Source: Paramoeba atlantica (Eukaryota > Discosea). Taken from it: a DNA stretch of 64,000 bases. The DNA is taken from positions 496,001 to 560,000 of the forward strand of contig CDRNVI010000063.1 in NCBI GenBank assembly GCA_977017575.1. The letters are read 5' to 3'. This document shows, one piece after another, positions 39,750 to 49,937 of the stretch. The position numbers and the translations under genes are program-made. The stretch's first letter is position 1; every line of letters begins with the position of its first letter. The notes beneath the pieces were generated by a model. The model had not been told where the DNA came from. It saw only the letters and a program-made list of their open reading frames with translations, and ran no database searches.

Positions 39750-42700
39750 ATGACGACGGATGCGTCCGGTGCGGTCGAGGTGCGCGTTGTTCGCGAACGT
39801 CTCGATCGTTCCACGCTTGGTCGGGGCTCTCTTTTTCTGCCGCCTATTCCGGTTGAAAATAAGGGCGCAAAACTCCGTCGCAGTGCGTTATCAAGTCTCA
39901 TGCGCTGGATGCGTAGAGGTTGCCATATTGCAGTCGTATGGCGGTATGATGGTTCTCGGAAATACCGACTATGGGAGGGAGATGTTATGGGAAACTTTGA
40001 GGATACTGATCGCTTCAGCGTGAAGTATCATCAAAGAGCTGACCTGGTGTTTCCCTTCCCCCCCATTTCCGCAAGAGTTATCATATGCGCTGTTCGAATG
40101 AGATCGGCTCCCTCCCGGCGTAAGAGGCGATGGCGTCGCTGCGCTACCAAATCGACGTCGCCCGGCGAGCATGTCGATCGCGCTTTGGAGAACCAAAATG
40201 GTTCGGCTGTGAAGGAGAAGTTGTCGATAGCGACCCTGAATGTGACCTCATTAAAATTAGAGGGGGGGGATTTGTTTTCTATTCGATCGTGTGTCCGATT
40301 GAAGGAAATATTGAACCTTATGAGTAGCAAGAGGATTCACATACTGGGGTTGCAGGAAACGAGGTTCCGTTTTGATTCTCGTCTCTTTGGTGAGATTCTA
40401 CGTCAGCAAACGGAGGACACCGGCGTTACGTATTACTTATATTTTTCCTCAGCAACGTCCGACCGTTCTTACAACGGAATGGCGCTCGTTAGTACTTTTC
40501 CATTGGAAAAGGTGCGGGTTATCTCAGAACGGATTATGACTGCACAGTTTCCTTGGGAAAACGGGAACGCTACACTATTCAATGTGTACGGTCCCATTAG
40601 GGATTCTTCTAAGGAAATGAAATCTACCTTCGACGCTTCTTTAAGAAAGGCCGTTCGCGATCTTGAATCCACGAACCCCCAACGACCTACGATCTTAATT
40701 GGAGATTTTAATTCCCCTTTAACGCTGGTCAACAAAACTGCTGAAGACAAAGCAGCTGTAGCACGATTTCGCGCCTTACTTGTAGACGTTGGTTGCAAGT
40801 CTGCCCACACTCTCTCACCAAGCTCTCGAAAGTGGACTTGTAAACTTCCCAATGGCGCTGAGAGACAACTAGATCATATTATAATTTCCAATCGATACGC
40901 GTCAGCAATACAACATCATAAAGTTTTACTTGCTCCTTTCCCAACGCAGCACTGCTCGGTTGTCACCCGTCTCAAGATTAAGTGGAAAGCGCATGAAACA
41001 CAACCTGGCAATCATTTGCCATGGTACAACCTAAAATCAGAAAATATTTGCAAGGAATTCAATAAATGTACCCAACAAGCTGTTTTCAAAGTAATCGGAG
41101 AGGGAAGACCCGACCCGTGGGAGGTTTTATCAGAGGGGATACTATATGCGGCACAGAAAACACTTCCGGATTTCGAGGCACCAAGTGACTTAAGTAAATC
41201 CAATGGGCAACGAGAAGAAACAAACAAACAAGAGGAAATATTATCACTCAGCGCCCTGTACAAATCTAGTCGAAATGCGCATACATTCAAAGGTCTTGTA
41301 GACAAGAGTCGTGAGCAAATTGAGGAAACAATTGAAGCTGAATGTGCAATTCTCCAAGAAAAACTACGGAAAAACCATTCCAGCCCTTGGAGATTCATTC
41401 GCGAAATATGCGGAATGAGGAAAACAGTTTTTAATTATGGCGCAGGTCAATCAAACCGGAAACGACTAGCAGCCGTTAAGGACTTTTTCTCTAAAATTGC
41501 TAACCGAGGTGTTGGAGACACAAAAGTTGAATTTGATGAGACCAAAAACTTTGAAGGAGAAATCATGGATTCACCTTTCACAGAAGATGAACTTGCATGC
41601 GCTGCGCGTAGACTTAAACGAGGAAAAGCTCCAGGACTCGACGAGATACCAGCGGAAGCGTACATATCCATACTCGAAGAAAATTCTTTACGCCATCTCC
41701 TTCTTGGAATCATCAACAAAGCCCTTGAAACGGGAAAGACGCACCATCTCTGGAAAACCGTTCTGCAAGTCCCCGTACCGAAAAAAGGTGATCTTTCCGA
41801 GCTGCGGAATTGGCGCCCAATATGTCTTGTCAACGTTATCCTCAAGCTAATTAACGGTATGATTTTGAATCGTATTCGGCCCTCGACCGAGCGAGTTCTA
41901 CGCGAAAATCAATATGGTTTCCGCCCGGAGAGGTCCACCTGTGGAGCCCAAATTATTCTCAATGAAATCCTCACGAAATCAAGACGGAATCGAAGTCACG
42001 AAAATGTCATGATTGCTTTCATCGACTTCGCGAGTGCCTTTCCATCGCTTTCACACTCATCTATCAGGGCAGCGTTACATTCGTTCCACGTAGGACCTCG
42101 AATGACAACCCTTGCAATGTCGGCCTACGAGGGCTTAGAGGCCATTGTACGTACCCCGTTTGGGAAAACCAGCTCCTTTCCTATTACCTCGGGTATTTTG
42201 CAAGGGGATGTGCTGGCTCCGTATTTATTTATCATGGTTCTCGATCGCATCCTTCACGCGGCATTGAAAAATAAAGATGATGGACTAACGCTGAGCTCCG
42301 CCGGAACCAGAAAACGTGGATATAAATCAACACGAGTGACTGATATTGATTACGCTGATGATTTGATCCTGTTTTCCGACTCCAAACGTTCATTAGAAAG
42401 GATGGTCGACAGCGTCGCTACTGAAGCATCCAAAGCTAATTTGAGTATAGCCGCTGGTGTCAACAAAACGGCATGGATGTCCATCTCGAAGAATGAGAAT
42501 AAGGATGGCGATCTCCTTTCATCAACTTGTGGGAACATTCCGAAAGTAAAATCGTACCGCCATCTGGGGCATGTTCAGCATGAAACCGAGCCTAAATTAA
42601 CATTAACCGACAGATTACGTTTGACGTGGGCGTGTTTTAGCAAACTACGAGGTATTTGGATCTCGCCTCTTCGCGTAAAGGCTAAGCTTCGAATTTTTGA

Positions 42701-43910
42701 CACCCTTGTCTATCCCATACTAAACTACGGTACGTCATCCATGGTGATATCGGCATCGCAGGTGAGAAACGTTGAAGTACAGGTAAACAACATGAGGCGC
42801 ATCGTGTGTGACGCCGTAGGAGTTGATGAGAATGGGCATTGTTATCCTATTGAATCTCTGTACCACAACACGCTACATTTCAATACAATACATCGTATTA
42901 ATCGGGCGCGCCTTGTGGGTCACCAAATTAGGCACTCTGAGATCTACCGCTCTTTAGTAGGATGGGGCTCCCGGGAAAAGGCGAGATTTCCATCGCCTTC
43001 CGAAGCATGCGCACAAGACCTTGGGATTGAGATGGAAGAAATGCTTGTATATGCCTCTGATCGCGCACACTGGGCCAAATTAATTGAAAACCTCTCAGAG
43101 AGACTCGAGCCCTCAGAGTCTTATATTGGCTACAAAAGTCCTAAATGGAAACTAGCATACAAAAACGCTTTAAAAGAAACAGTGTGTAATAAATTACAAT
43201 TTATCGAAGAAGGGGAAACCCCTTTTCCTGTAAAACCAGAGGAAATGCATGCGTACGTGGATGCTTCTATCTCCGATGATACGGACACAAGGGTAAAGGT
43301 AGCAGTTGGATGTGTAATAGTAAACGCAGAGAAGCATGAAAGTTTTTCGTCCTCCCTATCCTACCTGGAAACCAAATCTCCTGAAAGAGCCGAAATTCAC
43401 GCTGCCCTATTTGGTTTGAGTAAACTAAAAGAAGTTGAAAATGTTGTTGTACACACAGATTCGTATTATGTGTGGAATTTTGTAAATATGCGCCGAAGGA
43501 AAGATCGACTGGTTGGTTTTGAAGGCTCGAATTCCGATCTGCTTAGTTTTCTGGATAGTTTTATTCGATCAGCGCATTGTCAGGGGAGAACCATCACCTT
43601 TATTAAGGTCCGAGGCCATTCAGGGAATAAATGGAATGAAGAAGCGGATACCTTAAGTAAAAAGCTCGTTAGTTCGGAACCTATTTCTAAACGAAGAAAA
43701 AACCTGAACCGAGGAAATGAATCGGCCCACTCCGAATATGAGTGGATAGCGTGCCTTAAAACAATAGAAAAGAAAACCACGAACCCAACCCGTGAGGAGC
43801 GTCGGATGCGGCGTAAGAGAAAAGGTAAGTTACTAGACACCGCGTCCTCGCTTGCTAACGCAGAATTTGAACAAAGCGAAAAGAAACATTTCCGAACATC
43901 CAACCTGTAA
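39750..43910 (+). CDS. E2 polyprotein: Tudor-like domain, AP endonuclease, RT, RNase H (1386 aa)
   Basis: Residues about 20-108: small domain with LGRGSLFLPP, AKLRRSALSSL, HIAVVWRYDG, YRLWEGDV, FSVKYHQ, LVFPFPP. AP endonuclease about 158-410: IATLNVTSLKLEG (N164), GLQETRF (E203), FNVYGPIRD, IGDFNSPL (318-321), KWTCKLPNG, QLDHIIIS (H376). RT about 620-920: KAPGLDEIPAEAY, RPICLVNVILKL, AFIDFASAFPS, SGILQGDVLAPY, IDYADDLIL (868-871). RNase H about 1166-1305: YVDASISD, ERAEIHA, VHTDSYYVW, KVRGHSGNKWNEEADTL. Basic C-terminal tail with no clear zinc finger, unlike E3. Layout is that of ingi/L1Tc-type LINEs plus the extra N-terminal domain. Full length, no break seen. Confidence 0.92.
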   Translation: MTTDASGAVEVRVVRERLDRSTLGRGSLFLPPIPVENKGAKLRRSALSSLMRWMRRGCHIAVVWRYDGSRKYRLWEGDVMGNFEDTDRFSVKYHQRADLVFPFPPISARVIICAVRMRSAPSRRKRRWRRCATKSTSPGEHVDRALENQNGSAVKEKLSIATLNVTSLKLEGGDLFSIRSCVRLKEILNLMSSKRIHILGLQETRFRFDSRLFGEILRQQTEDTGVTYYLYFSSATSDRSYNGMALVSTFPLEKVRVISERIMTAQFPWENGNATLFNVYGPIRDSSKEMKSTFDASLRKAVRDLESTNPQRPTILIGDFNSPLTLVNKTAEDKAAVARFRALLVDVGCKSAHTLSPSSRKWTCKLPNGAERQLDHIIISNRYASAIQHHKVLLAPFPTQHCSVVTRLKIKWKAHETQPGNHLPWYNLKSENICKEFNKCTQQAVFKVIGEGRPDPWEVLSEGILYAAQKTLPDFEAPSDLSKSNGQREETNKQEEILSLSALYKSSRNAHTFKGLVDKSREQIEETIEAECAILQEKLRKNHSSPWRFIREICGMRKTVFNYGAGQSNRKRLAAVKDFFSKIANRGVGDTKVEFDETKNFEGEIMDSPFTEDELACAARRLKRGKAPGLDEIPAEAYISILEENSLRHLLLGIINKALETGKTHHLWKTVLQVPVPKKGDLSELRNWRPICLVNVILKLINGMILNRIRPSTERVLRENQYGFRPERSTCGAQIILNEILTKSRRNRSHENVMIAFIDFASAFPSLSHSSIRAALHSFHVGPRMTTLAMSAYEGLEAIVRTPFGKTSSFPITSGILQGDVLAPYLFIMVLDRILHAALKNKDDGLTLSSAGTRKRGYKSTRVTDIDYADDLILFSDSKRSLERMVDSVATEASKANLSIAAGVNKTAWMSISKNENKDGDLLSSTCGNIPKVKSYRHLGHVQHETEPKLTLTDRLRLTWACFSKLRGIWISPLRVKAKLRIFDTLVYPILNYGTSSMVISASQVRNVEVQVNNMRRIVCDAVGVDENGHCYPIESLYHNTLHFNTIHRINRARLVGHQIRHSEIYRSLVGWGSREKARFPSPSEACAQDLGIEMEEMLVYASDRAHWAKLIENLSERLEPSESYIGYKSPKWKLAYKNALKETVCNKLQFIEEGETPFPVKPEEMHAYVDASISDDTDTRVKVAVGCVIVNAEKHESFSSSLSYLETKSPERAEIHAALFGLSKLKEVENVVVHTDSYYVWNFVNMRRRKDRLVGFEGSNSDLLSFLDSFIRSAHCQGRTITFIKVRGHSGNKWNEEADTLSKKLVSSEPISKRRKNLNRGNESAHSEYEWIACLKTIEKKTTNPTREERRMRRKRKGKLLDTASSLANAEFEQSEKKHFRTSNL

Positions 43911-44084
43911 ACTCAGGGGTGTACTCAAAACGAAAGTAATGGAAAAATATATCTACCAATAGGGCGCACGATGGTGTGGGAATCAAATTCTATTAGTTCT
44001 AGTTTTAGGAGCATATATTTAGTGAAGCTTGAACAGTTTCTCAATTGAAGGGTAATGCCTTCAGTGTTGTGTGTTGTGTGTGTG

Positions 44085-44662
44085 TCCCCCTCGAGTTTTA
44101 ACGTCGTAACGTTAAGCGTTGCAACGGTTGTGTCCTCCTTCACAGCGGAACCTTTGAGGTTCTCCGAATCTCGTTGGGCGTGTGTGCCACGCGACGCCCA
44201 GTGTGACCGAGGGCGGTGACGGGAGCTCCTTCGTTTTGCCCTTGCCGGGTTACTCACCTGCACCGCGCAGAGCACGACACCTGTATTCGGTAAGGGGGGA
44301 AAGGGGAGAGTCGTGTGCGGCCTCGCCACGTACCGAACACGAAATGTACCGGCCAAAGGTTCACCTCGAGTTACCGAGGATCCCCCCTGAGTATGCCAGC
44401 CTACGCTTTTAAGATAAGCCGGCCCCTCACACACGACCTCGCCCTCCCAAACAAACAAAGTCTCGCAACAGTTGTGTCTCCACGCGACGCGAAGATGAGC
44501 CCCAACGCGGACAAACTTACACAGCTCCCGCACCGCCCTCTGGCGGAGTTTAGCAGGCCCCTCTCGCTCGGGTGAACGAAAGATGACCCCCCGACCACGC
44601 TTGGTCCGTGTAAGGGTTTCAAAAACCTCTGTCCCCTTACACGTGCCGGAAGCATCCGCCAT
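44085..44662 (-). CDS. E1 ORF, N-terminal piece
   Basis: About 190 codons from MADASGTCKGTEVFE: Tudor-like domain (RGRGVIFRSP, AKLRQRAVRELCKF, HLRVAWRHN, LFVWEGEV, FRVRYVA, TLPFPP), a basic stretch (ARAKRRSSRHRPRSH), then the start of the AP endonuclease (VATLNVTTLKLEG). E2 interrupts at this point; codons past 44085 are E2 3' sequence. The domain has an insertion of about 25 residues (SVGWHTQGGSSVTRGEPLAG) not found in E2/E3. Confidence 0.82.
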
Positions 44663-44679
44663 GTTTTTATAATTAGATT

Positions 44680-44712
44680 ACAAAAAACGATGGTCTTACA
44701 AAAAAGTCTTAC
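44680..44712 (-). repeat. Last copy of the E1 5' minisatellite
   Basis: On plus ACAAAAAACGATGGTCTTAC then AAAAAAGTCTTAC: one to two units identical to the array at 61735-62050. C1 separates the two. Confidence 0.8.
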
Positions 44713-44736
44713 CTTGTTGTTTCTGTACCTTGTTGT
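44711..44736 (+). other. Tandem SL ends at C1 5' terminus
   Basis: TACCTTGTTG (end of SL) directly followed by TTTCTGTACCTTGTTG (SL from after its internal CAG). This is what would form if a new SL were trans-spliced onto the AG inside an older SL copy. The first part overlaps the minisatellite bases GTCTTAC, so a microhomology join is the alternative. Confidence 0.6.
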
Positions 44737-44763
44737 GTTGATAATTTTATTAAATTTTATTAA

Positions 44764-45108
44764 ATGGGCATGCTCACGCGTGCCATGGCGAAGAATACGG
44801 GGGTAGCTCCCGTTGTTCAATCGCTTCCCCCCACGCGCCGCAAGAAGCTCCCAAAGGACCCGCCAGCGCCGCCCCCATCGCCGCCCTCACCGCCGCCCCC
44901 ATCGCCGCCCTCACCGCCGCCCCCATCGCCGCCCTCACCGCCGCCCCCATCGCCGCCCTCACCGCCGCCCCCATCGCCGCCACCATCGCCCCTGCCATCG
45001 CCACCACCACCTCCGCAACAGTTGCCATTTGCGCCCCACGTGCAATCTCCTTCGCACCCTTCACCTCCACGATGTGGACCGACTTCGCCTCCGTCGGGTG
45101 GGCTGTCC
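44764..45108 (+). CDS. C1 ORF, N-terminal piece (proline-rich)
   Basis: 115 codons from MGMLTRAMAKNTG to PPSGGLS. Residues about 38-80 are a PPSPPSPP-type repeat encoded by an 18-24-bp GC-rich repeat. The frame then enters the D2 tail (poly-Phe from poly-T), which is not part of the protein; it resumes at 49961. Proline-rich linkers are a plausible disordered spacer; no domain is recognised. Confidence 0.8.
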
Positions 45109-45201
45109 TTTTTTTTTTTTTTTTTCTTCAAAATAGAGGAAATCCACCTCAAACGTTCAAGACTGAAAAATTCTTTCTTCTAAAATATATTCTATTTTTT
45201 T

Positions 45202-46265
45202 GATCTATTAATGAAAATAATTTTTTTTTGCCACAACTCAAGTGGACAATACGCTACATACCTTTTGTTACTTCATCAAGTCGTAGTTTCTTAAATTCAA
45301 TTTATAGAATGTTGTTTATACATAAAATATCTTTTTTTTTTTTTTTTTTATAAGAACAATAAAAACAATAACAATAAAAACAAGCAATCTATGCCCAATC
45401 CATTCGCGCGTTCCAAAAAAAATAAGTTTTTTTTTTTTTTTTTTTTTTTTTAAGGGGGGAGAAGTATGAATCGCGGCATTGCCTCTATATTTTGACCCAG
45501 TAGACGAACCAAGTACATAGTAGGTCCATTGGGGGGGTATACGAATTTAAAACAAGCAATCAAATTAGCAAATCTTTTTATTTCCACAGAAGTATATTTT
45601 CTTTTTCTTTTTTCTCAGCCCAAAACTAGCAATTCAATCGCCCCTAAGTATATACGACAAACAAGACACAGTAAAAATAAAAACAAGCAATCCAGGCCCA
45701 ATCCATTCGCGCGTTCCGGACCGGGTCTTTCGACCACTCCACGGCCTGACTTGTGAACCCGTCCCTTGCTATACGGGAGGGCGCAGGCGCGGGCCTGTGT
45801 CGACAGCGACACGGTCGCGAAACAGGATGCTGGCCGACGGGGAGGAGATTCACTGCCCGTGTACTACCTCACTTGGGGTACCTAGCCCTCGCGGGCTAGG
45901 CGTTTTTTTTTTTTTTTTTTTTTTTTTTTACTAAAAACTAGTAAACAATTCTACCCGAAATCCACCCCTAATCAAATCACTCCCGCACCAAAACTAAGAC
46001 CCGTGACGGCAAGTCGGTTAGTGACTTGGTACCCCCCCTTGCCCCCCCCCCCCTTTCGCAGAGAAACACCCTCCCCCCCCTGCGGCTGTTAAATGATTGG
46101 GGGGGACCGAATTACTCATCGTTCCCATATCCAAGGAGGGCCGTGTCAGGGACCGCCGCGGGAAGTCGGAGTACCAGCATCCGAGCCTGTATCCGCATCA
46201 GAGTGATGTTAAGTGACGTCACCAATTGGTGTAAGGCTTCCCCGTTCGAAAGGGTACCCCCCGGA
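45202..46265 (-). repeat. Pile of family A fragments in the D2 3' UTR, including the ORF end of A5
   Basis: Flanked by ATTCTATTTTTTT (45189-45201; 46266-46278), a 13-bp TSD in the internal A tract of D2. Contents, minus order: A5 (46265-45930), with the last codons of an A-like ORF (LNITLMRIQARMLVLRLPAA, stop at 46112) and a short unique 3' UTR, tail T45903-45929; a 3'-UTR scrap (45902-45452) with structured block, tail T45427-45451; a small scrap (45413-45350), tail T45332-45349; then 130 bp of AT-rich sequence I cannot assign. No intact gene. Confidence 0.75.
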
Positions 46266-46414
46266 ATTCTATTTTTTTTTTTTTTTTCTGAGCCTTCTCC
46301 CAAAGATCGTTCGTATTATCCTAAATCTCGCAGGCATTCTAAACACGGATAATCGTTGTGAATAATAATAAGAACTTTTAAGAGCTTTTCTAATGTGCGA
46401 ACTTGTTGGTCGAC

Positions 46415-49400
46415 TCACTGACGCAGTCCACCAATCCAATGTGCTTCTGGAATATACTCGCGGAGCTGCGATACAATAGTATACGCTGCTAGCTTTTCTA
46501 TCTCGAGTTGGAAGGCCTCACGTACGTCTTCGTACTTTTGTTTGGCTCGTTGGGATAATGCCTTGAGGAGGGTTTTGGTGTCGTTGTGCAGAAGACCGCA
46601 GTCAGAGGCGGCCAGGCAACGAAAAGAGTCGCTTTCTACGCCTTTCTCCGTAACGTACTTCTTGAATTTCTTGTCGAGCACGTGCTGCATCAGCGCTGTA
46701 CTTGTTTGTTTGGCATAGCTGCTGCAACAAGTGTGAACAACGGTAAAATCATACAGGACCTCCCCCATGTGGGGCCACATAATAGCAAGATCAGGACCGG
46801 ATCGGATTCTGCGGGCTTTGCAAGGATGATGTTCAGCTACTTCCGCTGAGATGGAACACTTGCACTTAGTACAGAAAAACGAAGAATGGATGCGCGGTTC
46901 GATAATACAAGGGAGACCAGCTTTGGAGCACAAATCTGCGAGGTACCTCACTATGTGTGAGTGCTTTCTGGTGCAATTCATGCCCGAGCACCGGGAGCAT
47001 CCTGCGACGTGTGGTATAATGCTGGTAGGAGATTCATGGCCACAGCATCCAGGGCATATAACATCGGCCGGTGCGTTATGTAATCCGATGCCCAAACGCA
47101 TCATCAAAGTGTATCGGAAGAGGTACGGGTTTACATAATTGCTGGTGCTTTCTAAATGCATGTTTGATTCCTTTGTACGCTTCAATAAAAGTCCCATGTG
47201 AGAATCCTTCTGCAGCTCAGTTATCTGTTTATCGTGTTCTGCACTTAGCTTCTTTTTCAATAGCTTGCGCGCTGCCTCTCCTCGACTTTGCGGTTGTTTC
47301 ACAGCTTTTTCGCTGCCTTTCTGATCTACCGGAGCGTTATTGGGTTTAAGGTGCTCATCAATAGATTTGCTGGCAGTTTCGAAGAAATGTTTTTGCTTCA
47401 GAGTCGAGGAAATTAAGCCTAGGCCACCGAGTTTCTGTGGTAGAGCGGCGAGTTTCAGGGCGTTTGCGTCTGCTCCACTCCACTTTTCTAGAACTTTGTT
47501 TACTTGGTTCTCGAAGGATTGTGCTAGTTGGAAAGTAGCGCCTGGCCGATGTACTCGTAGATGGTAATCGTGCCGTGGAATCGTACAACGGCGGAGAATG
47601 GCAAGAGACAAATTACTGGGACCCATAAGCAACAACCTGCGGAATAGGCACTTGTGTTTCTCCATTTTCTTGATCAGCAGATTTTCCACGACTTGGTCTG
47701 TACCTACGTATGCGCCTAAGACTTTTATCGCATCACTGCAAAAGTTTACTCCAAGTTTTTCCAACGGAGGAGGCTGAGCTATGTTGGGAATGTTCTTCTG
47801 AAACCAATCGCATTTCTGGAAATTAATTCGGAGGTTCATCTCTGCGGCGATCTCACGCAGGTAAAAGAAAGCTGCCTCCAATGCTTGCACGTTTTTGGAG
47901 CTCAAAGTCACATCGTCTTGGTATGCTCGGATCTTCACGTCAGGATAGAGGTGCATGAGTTCTCGTAGCGGGCCTTGCAAAAGTGCGCAGAAGTACATTG
48001 ATGAAAGTGCCGATCCTTGGCGAATTCCTGAAGAGCTTTCGATGGTAGCAAACAGAGCATTGTGCGCAAAAAAAAATAGCAGCTCAGAGGGAATCCCATA
48101 TTCTAGGTAGAATAGGCGCATGAAAGGCTTGAAAATGGGATTACCAAGGAGTGCCTCAGCAATGGCGTTGCGTTGTGGTGTATTATACGCGTTGCTAAAA
48201 TCGACGGTGAGGAGAGCATGTCCTTCTTCGTATTCATTTAAAAGTTCGTGAACGATGGACTCACATGCGTTTTTTTGCAAAATGCCTCGTTGAATTGGGG
48301 AGAAAAAATTTTGCAGAGCGTTTTCATGTCGTTGTAGAAGGATGGAGCCGCAAATCTTCAGAATGGTATCCCCCATCGCAATAGGTCGAATTCCATTTTG
48401 AGGTTTCGCTAGCGCGATGATTCTGCATCGGGTTAGACGTTTTCGCACATTCAGAGGAACTTCGCCGTTGATGACATCCCGAAGCATGTGGCAAAGTGAA
48501 AGACATGACTCTTCGTCGTCTACGAGCAGTCGCATCATGCTTTCACTCAGGCCGGTTGGTCCTGGTGAAGCGCCTCTGGATAATTTTTCGGTCGCTAGGC
48601 GAACCTCTGATTTCTCAACAACGCCAGTCCGTGGGAAGTCTGCTTCCGGGATTCGTATGGCGTCGCCTTCAGGATGAAGTTGTTGAAGCTTTCGCACTTT
48701 TTCTTCAGGAGTGAGAGCTGATTCCTTGTAGACATTGTCCAGGATCCGAGTTGCTTTGCCAAGGTTTCCTGCCCGCGCCGTCTGTAGGGCGTGCCTGATC
48801 GAACGCCTGTCAATTTCTAACTCCGCCCGTTGTTCCGCACTCAAGTTGCTAGCTTCCAAGTTTTCTCGGTCGTTGCGAACATGAGCTACTTTTTGGTTTC
48901 GTCGAATTGCTTGACGTACTGTCGCAAGTGAATCGCGAGGCGCATTCAAAAATTTGTGCCATATCGCCTCTTTTTCTGAGTCAAGCTCCGCCGCTGCATA
49001 TCCCCGAATTATCGCACGGAAAATCGCCACAACATGAACCGCGAAAGATGGGTCTATTTGAGCCATAGGCGGGAGCGGATCAAGGTCACTCTGACCGTCT
49101 TCGCATGAGATGTGCTCCGCTTGTTCCTCCAAATTTTGTGTCGGCATCTCGATTTTGAATAACTTAGTGGCTTGGAGGTTACAGATTCTGATTTTATTGG
49201 ACGGTGGAAGATAAAGAAAACCGCATGGACCATCGTGACCTAGAGCCAGCTCGTATGAAATCTTGACTTTCACGGTTGATTTTCGCACGGTCCTGCCTAC
49301 AACGATGCCGTTTGACTTGTAGTTTGTAGTGTTCTGTCGGAAGCCCCATTCGATCACACATTCTGTACCATTGCCCCACTTGGAAACGATGTTGTACACT

Positions 49401-49906
49401 TGGTCGGGCGATTTGTTGCCGGCCTGTGTCATTAGCTCCTGTACTCGATCTTGCGTCGATCCATCGTCGTCCTGACACATTGTATCACTGGTCTCGCTTT
49501 CTGTTTCGGACATTTCTTTGGCTGGGTCCTCTTGGATAAGGTTTTCGTCATGGGCTATGTTCTCGTGTGATTGACTCGTAGATCCGATGCGGAAGTTCTT
49601 GGCTTTGATTTTGATTAGATTCCGCGATGTGATTTCACACGGAGGCTCATGGTCCGCCCAATTCGGGGCTAGTGTTTTGGAACCTATTATCTTGATCTTT
49701 GGAGTCTTCTTCACCTTCACTGGTGTCTCCGTGTGCGATCCTGATTCTTTTGCTACCTTTATTCCGTTCGTCTTGCTTTGATCTCGTTGAGTACGTTGTT
49801 TTTCAACTCTCCCGTGAGACTTCCCGTTGTTCACTGTTGTTCTGCTGCCCTTTTTCCGCGTGTTTTCGGAATCTAAACGAGAAGACGTACGAGAAAGGCG
49901 TGTCAT
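46415..49906 (-). CDS. D2 polyprotein: Tudor-like domain, RT, REL (1163 aa)
   Basis: Same length and layout as D1, with three residue differences (KWGNGTEC, LLMGPSN, STALMQ). RT YQDD and the nuclease knuckle, GPD and YDFTVV motifs are all present. The frame is open throughout. Such similarity in two unrelated insertion sites, with different TSDs, indicates two recent copies from one active source rather than a segmental duplication. Confidence 0.9.
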   Translation of the reverse strand: MTRLSRTSSRLDSENTRKKGSRTTVNNGKSHGRVEKQRTQRDQSKTNGIKVAKESGSHTETPVKVKKTPKIKIIGSKTLAPNWADHEPPCEITSRNLIKIKAKNFRIGSTSQSHENIAHDENLIQEDPAKEMSETESETSDTMCQDDDGSTQDRVQELMTQAGNKSPDQVYNIVSKWGNGTECVIEWGFRQNTTNYKSNGIVVGRTVRKSTVKVKISYELALGHDGPCGFLYLPPSNKIRICNLQATKLFKIEMPTQNLEEQAEHISCEDGQSDLDPLPPMAQIDPSFAVHVVAIFRAIIRGYAAAELDSEKEAIWHKFLNAPRDSLATVRQAIRRNQKVAHVRNDRENLEASNLSAEQRAELEIDRRSIRHALQTARAGNLGKATRILDNVYKESALTPEEKVRKLQQLHPEGDAIRIPEADFPRTGVVEKSEVRLATEKLSRGASPGPTGLSESMMRLLVDDEESCLSLCHMLRDVINGEVPLNVRKRLTRCRIIALAKPQNGIRPIAMGDTILKICGSILLQRHENALQNFFSPIQRGILQKNACESIVHELLNEYEEGHALLTVDFSNAYNTPQRNAIAEALLGNPIFKPFMRLFYLEYGIPSELLFFFAHNALFATIESSSGIRQGSALSSMYFCALLQGPLRELMHLYPDVKIRAYQDDVTLSSKNVQALEAAFFYLREIAAEMNLRINFQKCDWFQKNIPNIAQPPPLEKLGVNFCSDAIKVLGAYVGTDQVVENLLIKKMEKHKCLFRRLLLMGPSNLSLAILRRCTIPRHDYHLRVHRPGATFQLAQSFENQVNKVLEKWSGADANALKLAALPQKLGGLGLISSTLKQKHFFETASKSIDEHLKPNNAPVDQKGSEKAVKQPQSRGEAARKLLKKKLSAEHDKQITELQKDSHMGLLLKRTKESNMHLESTSNYVNPYLFRYTLMMRLGIGLHNAPADVICPGCCGHESPTSIIPHVAGCSRCSGMNCTRKHSHIVRYLADLCSKAGLPCIIEPRIHSSFFCTKCKCSISAEVAEHHPCKARRIRSGPDLAIMWPHMGEVLYDFTVVHTCCSSYAKQTSTALMQHVLDKKFKKYVTEKGVESDSFRCLAASDCGLLHNDTKTLLKALSQRAKQKYEDVREAFQLEIEKLAAYTIVSQLREYIPEAHWIGGLRQ

Positions 49907-49937
49907 AAGCGTAGAAAAATAGAAAATTAAAATGAAT

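Larger units (their letters stand above)
38300..44084 (+). mobile_element. E2: intact ingi-like LINE inserted in E1
   Basis: TSD TCCCCCTCG at 38291-38299 and 44085-44093. Order: a short leader repeating the target (ATTCATCTTCCCC at 38283 and again at 38302), 1.43 kb of 17-bp minisatellite, ATG 39750, one open ORF to 43910, 3' UTR, and a GT-rich tail (44063-44084). It lies opposite to E1. ORF, TSD and both ends are present, so it is the best candidate for an active E copy. Confidence 0.9.

Noticed and set aside
44764-45183. Separate small proline-rich gene
   Set aside because: The frame continues exactly at 49961 after removal of D2 and its TSD, so it is the C1 N terminus; its poly-Phe end is a poly(A) tail read backwards.
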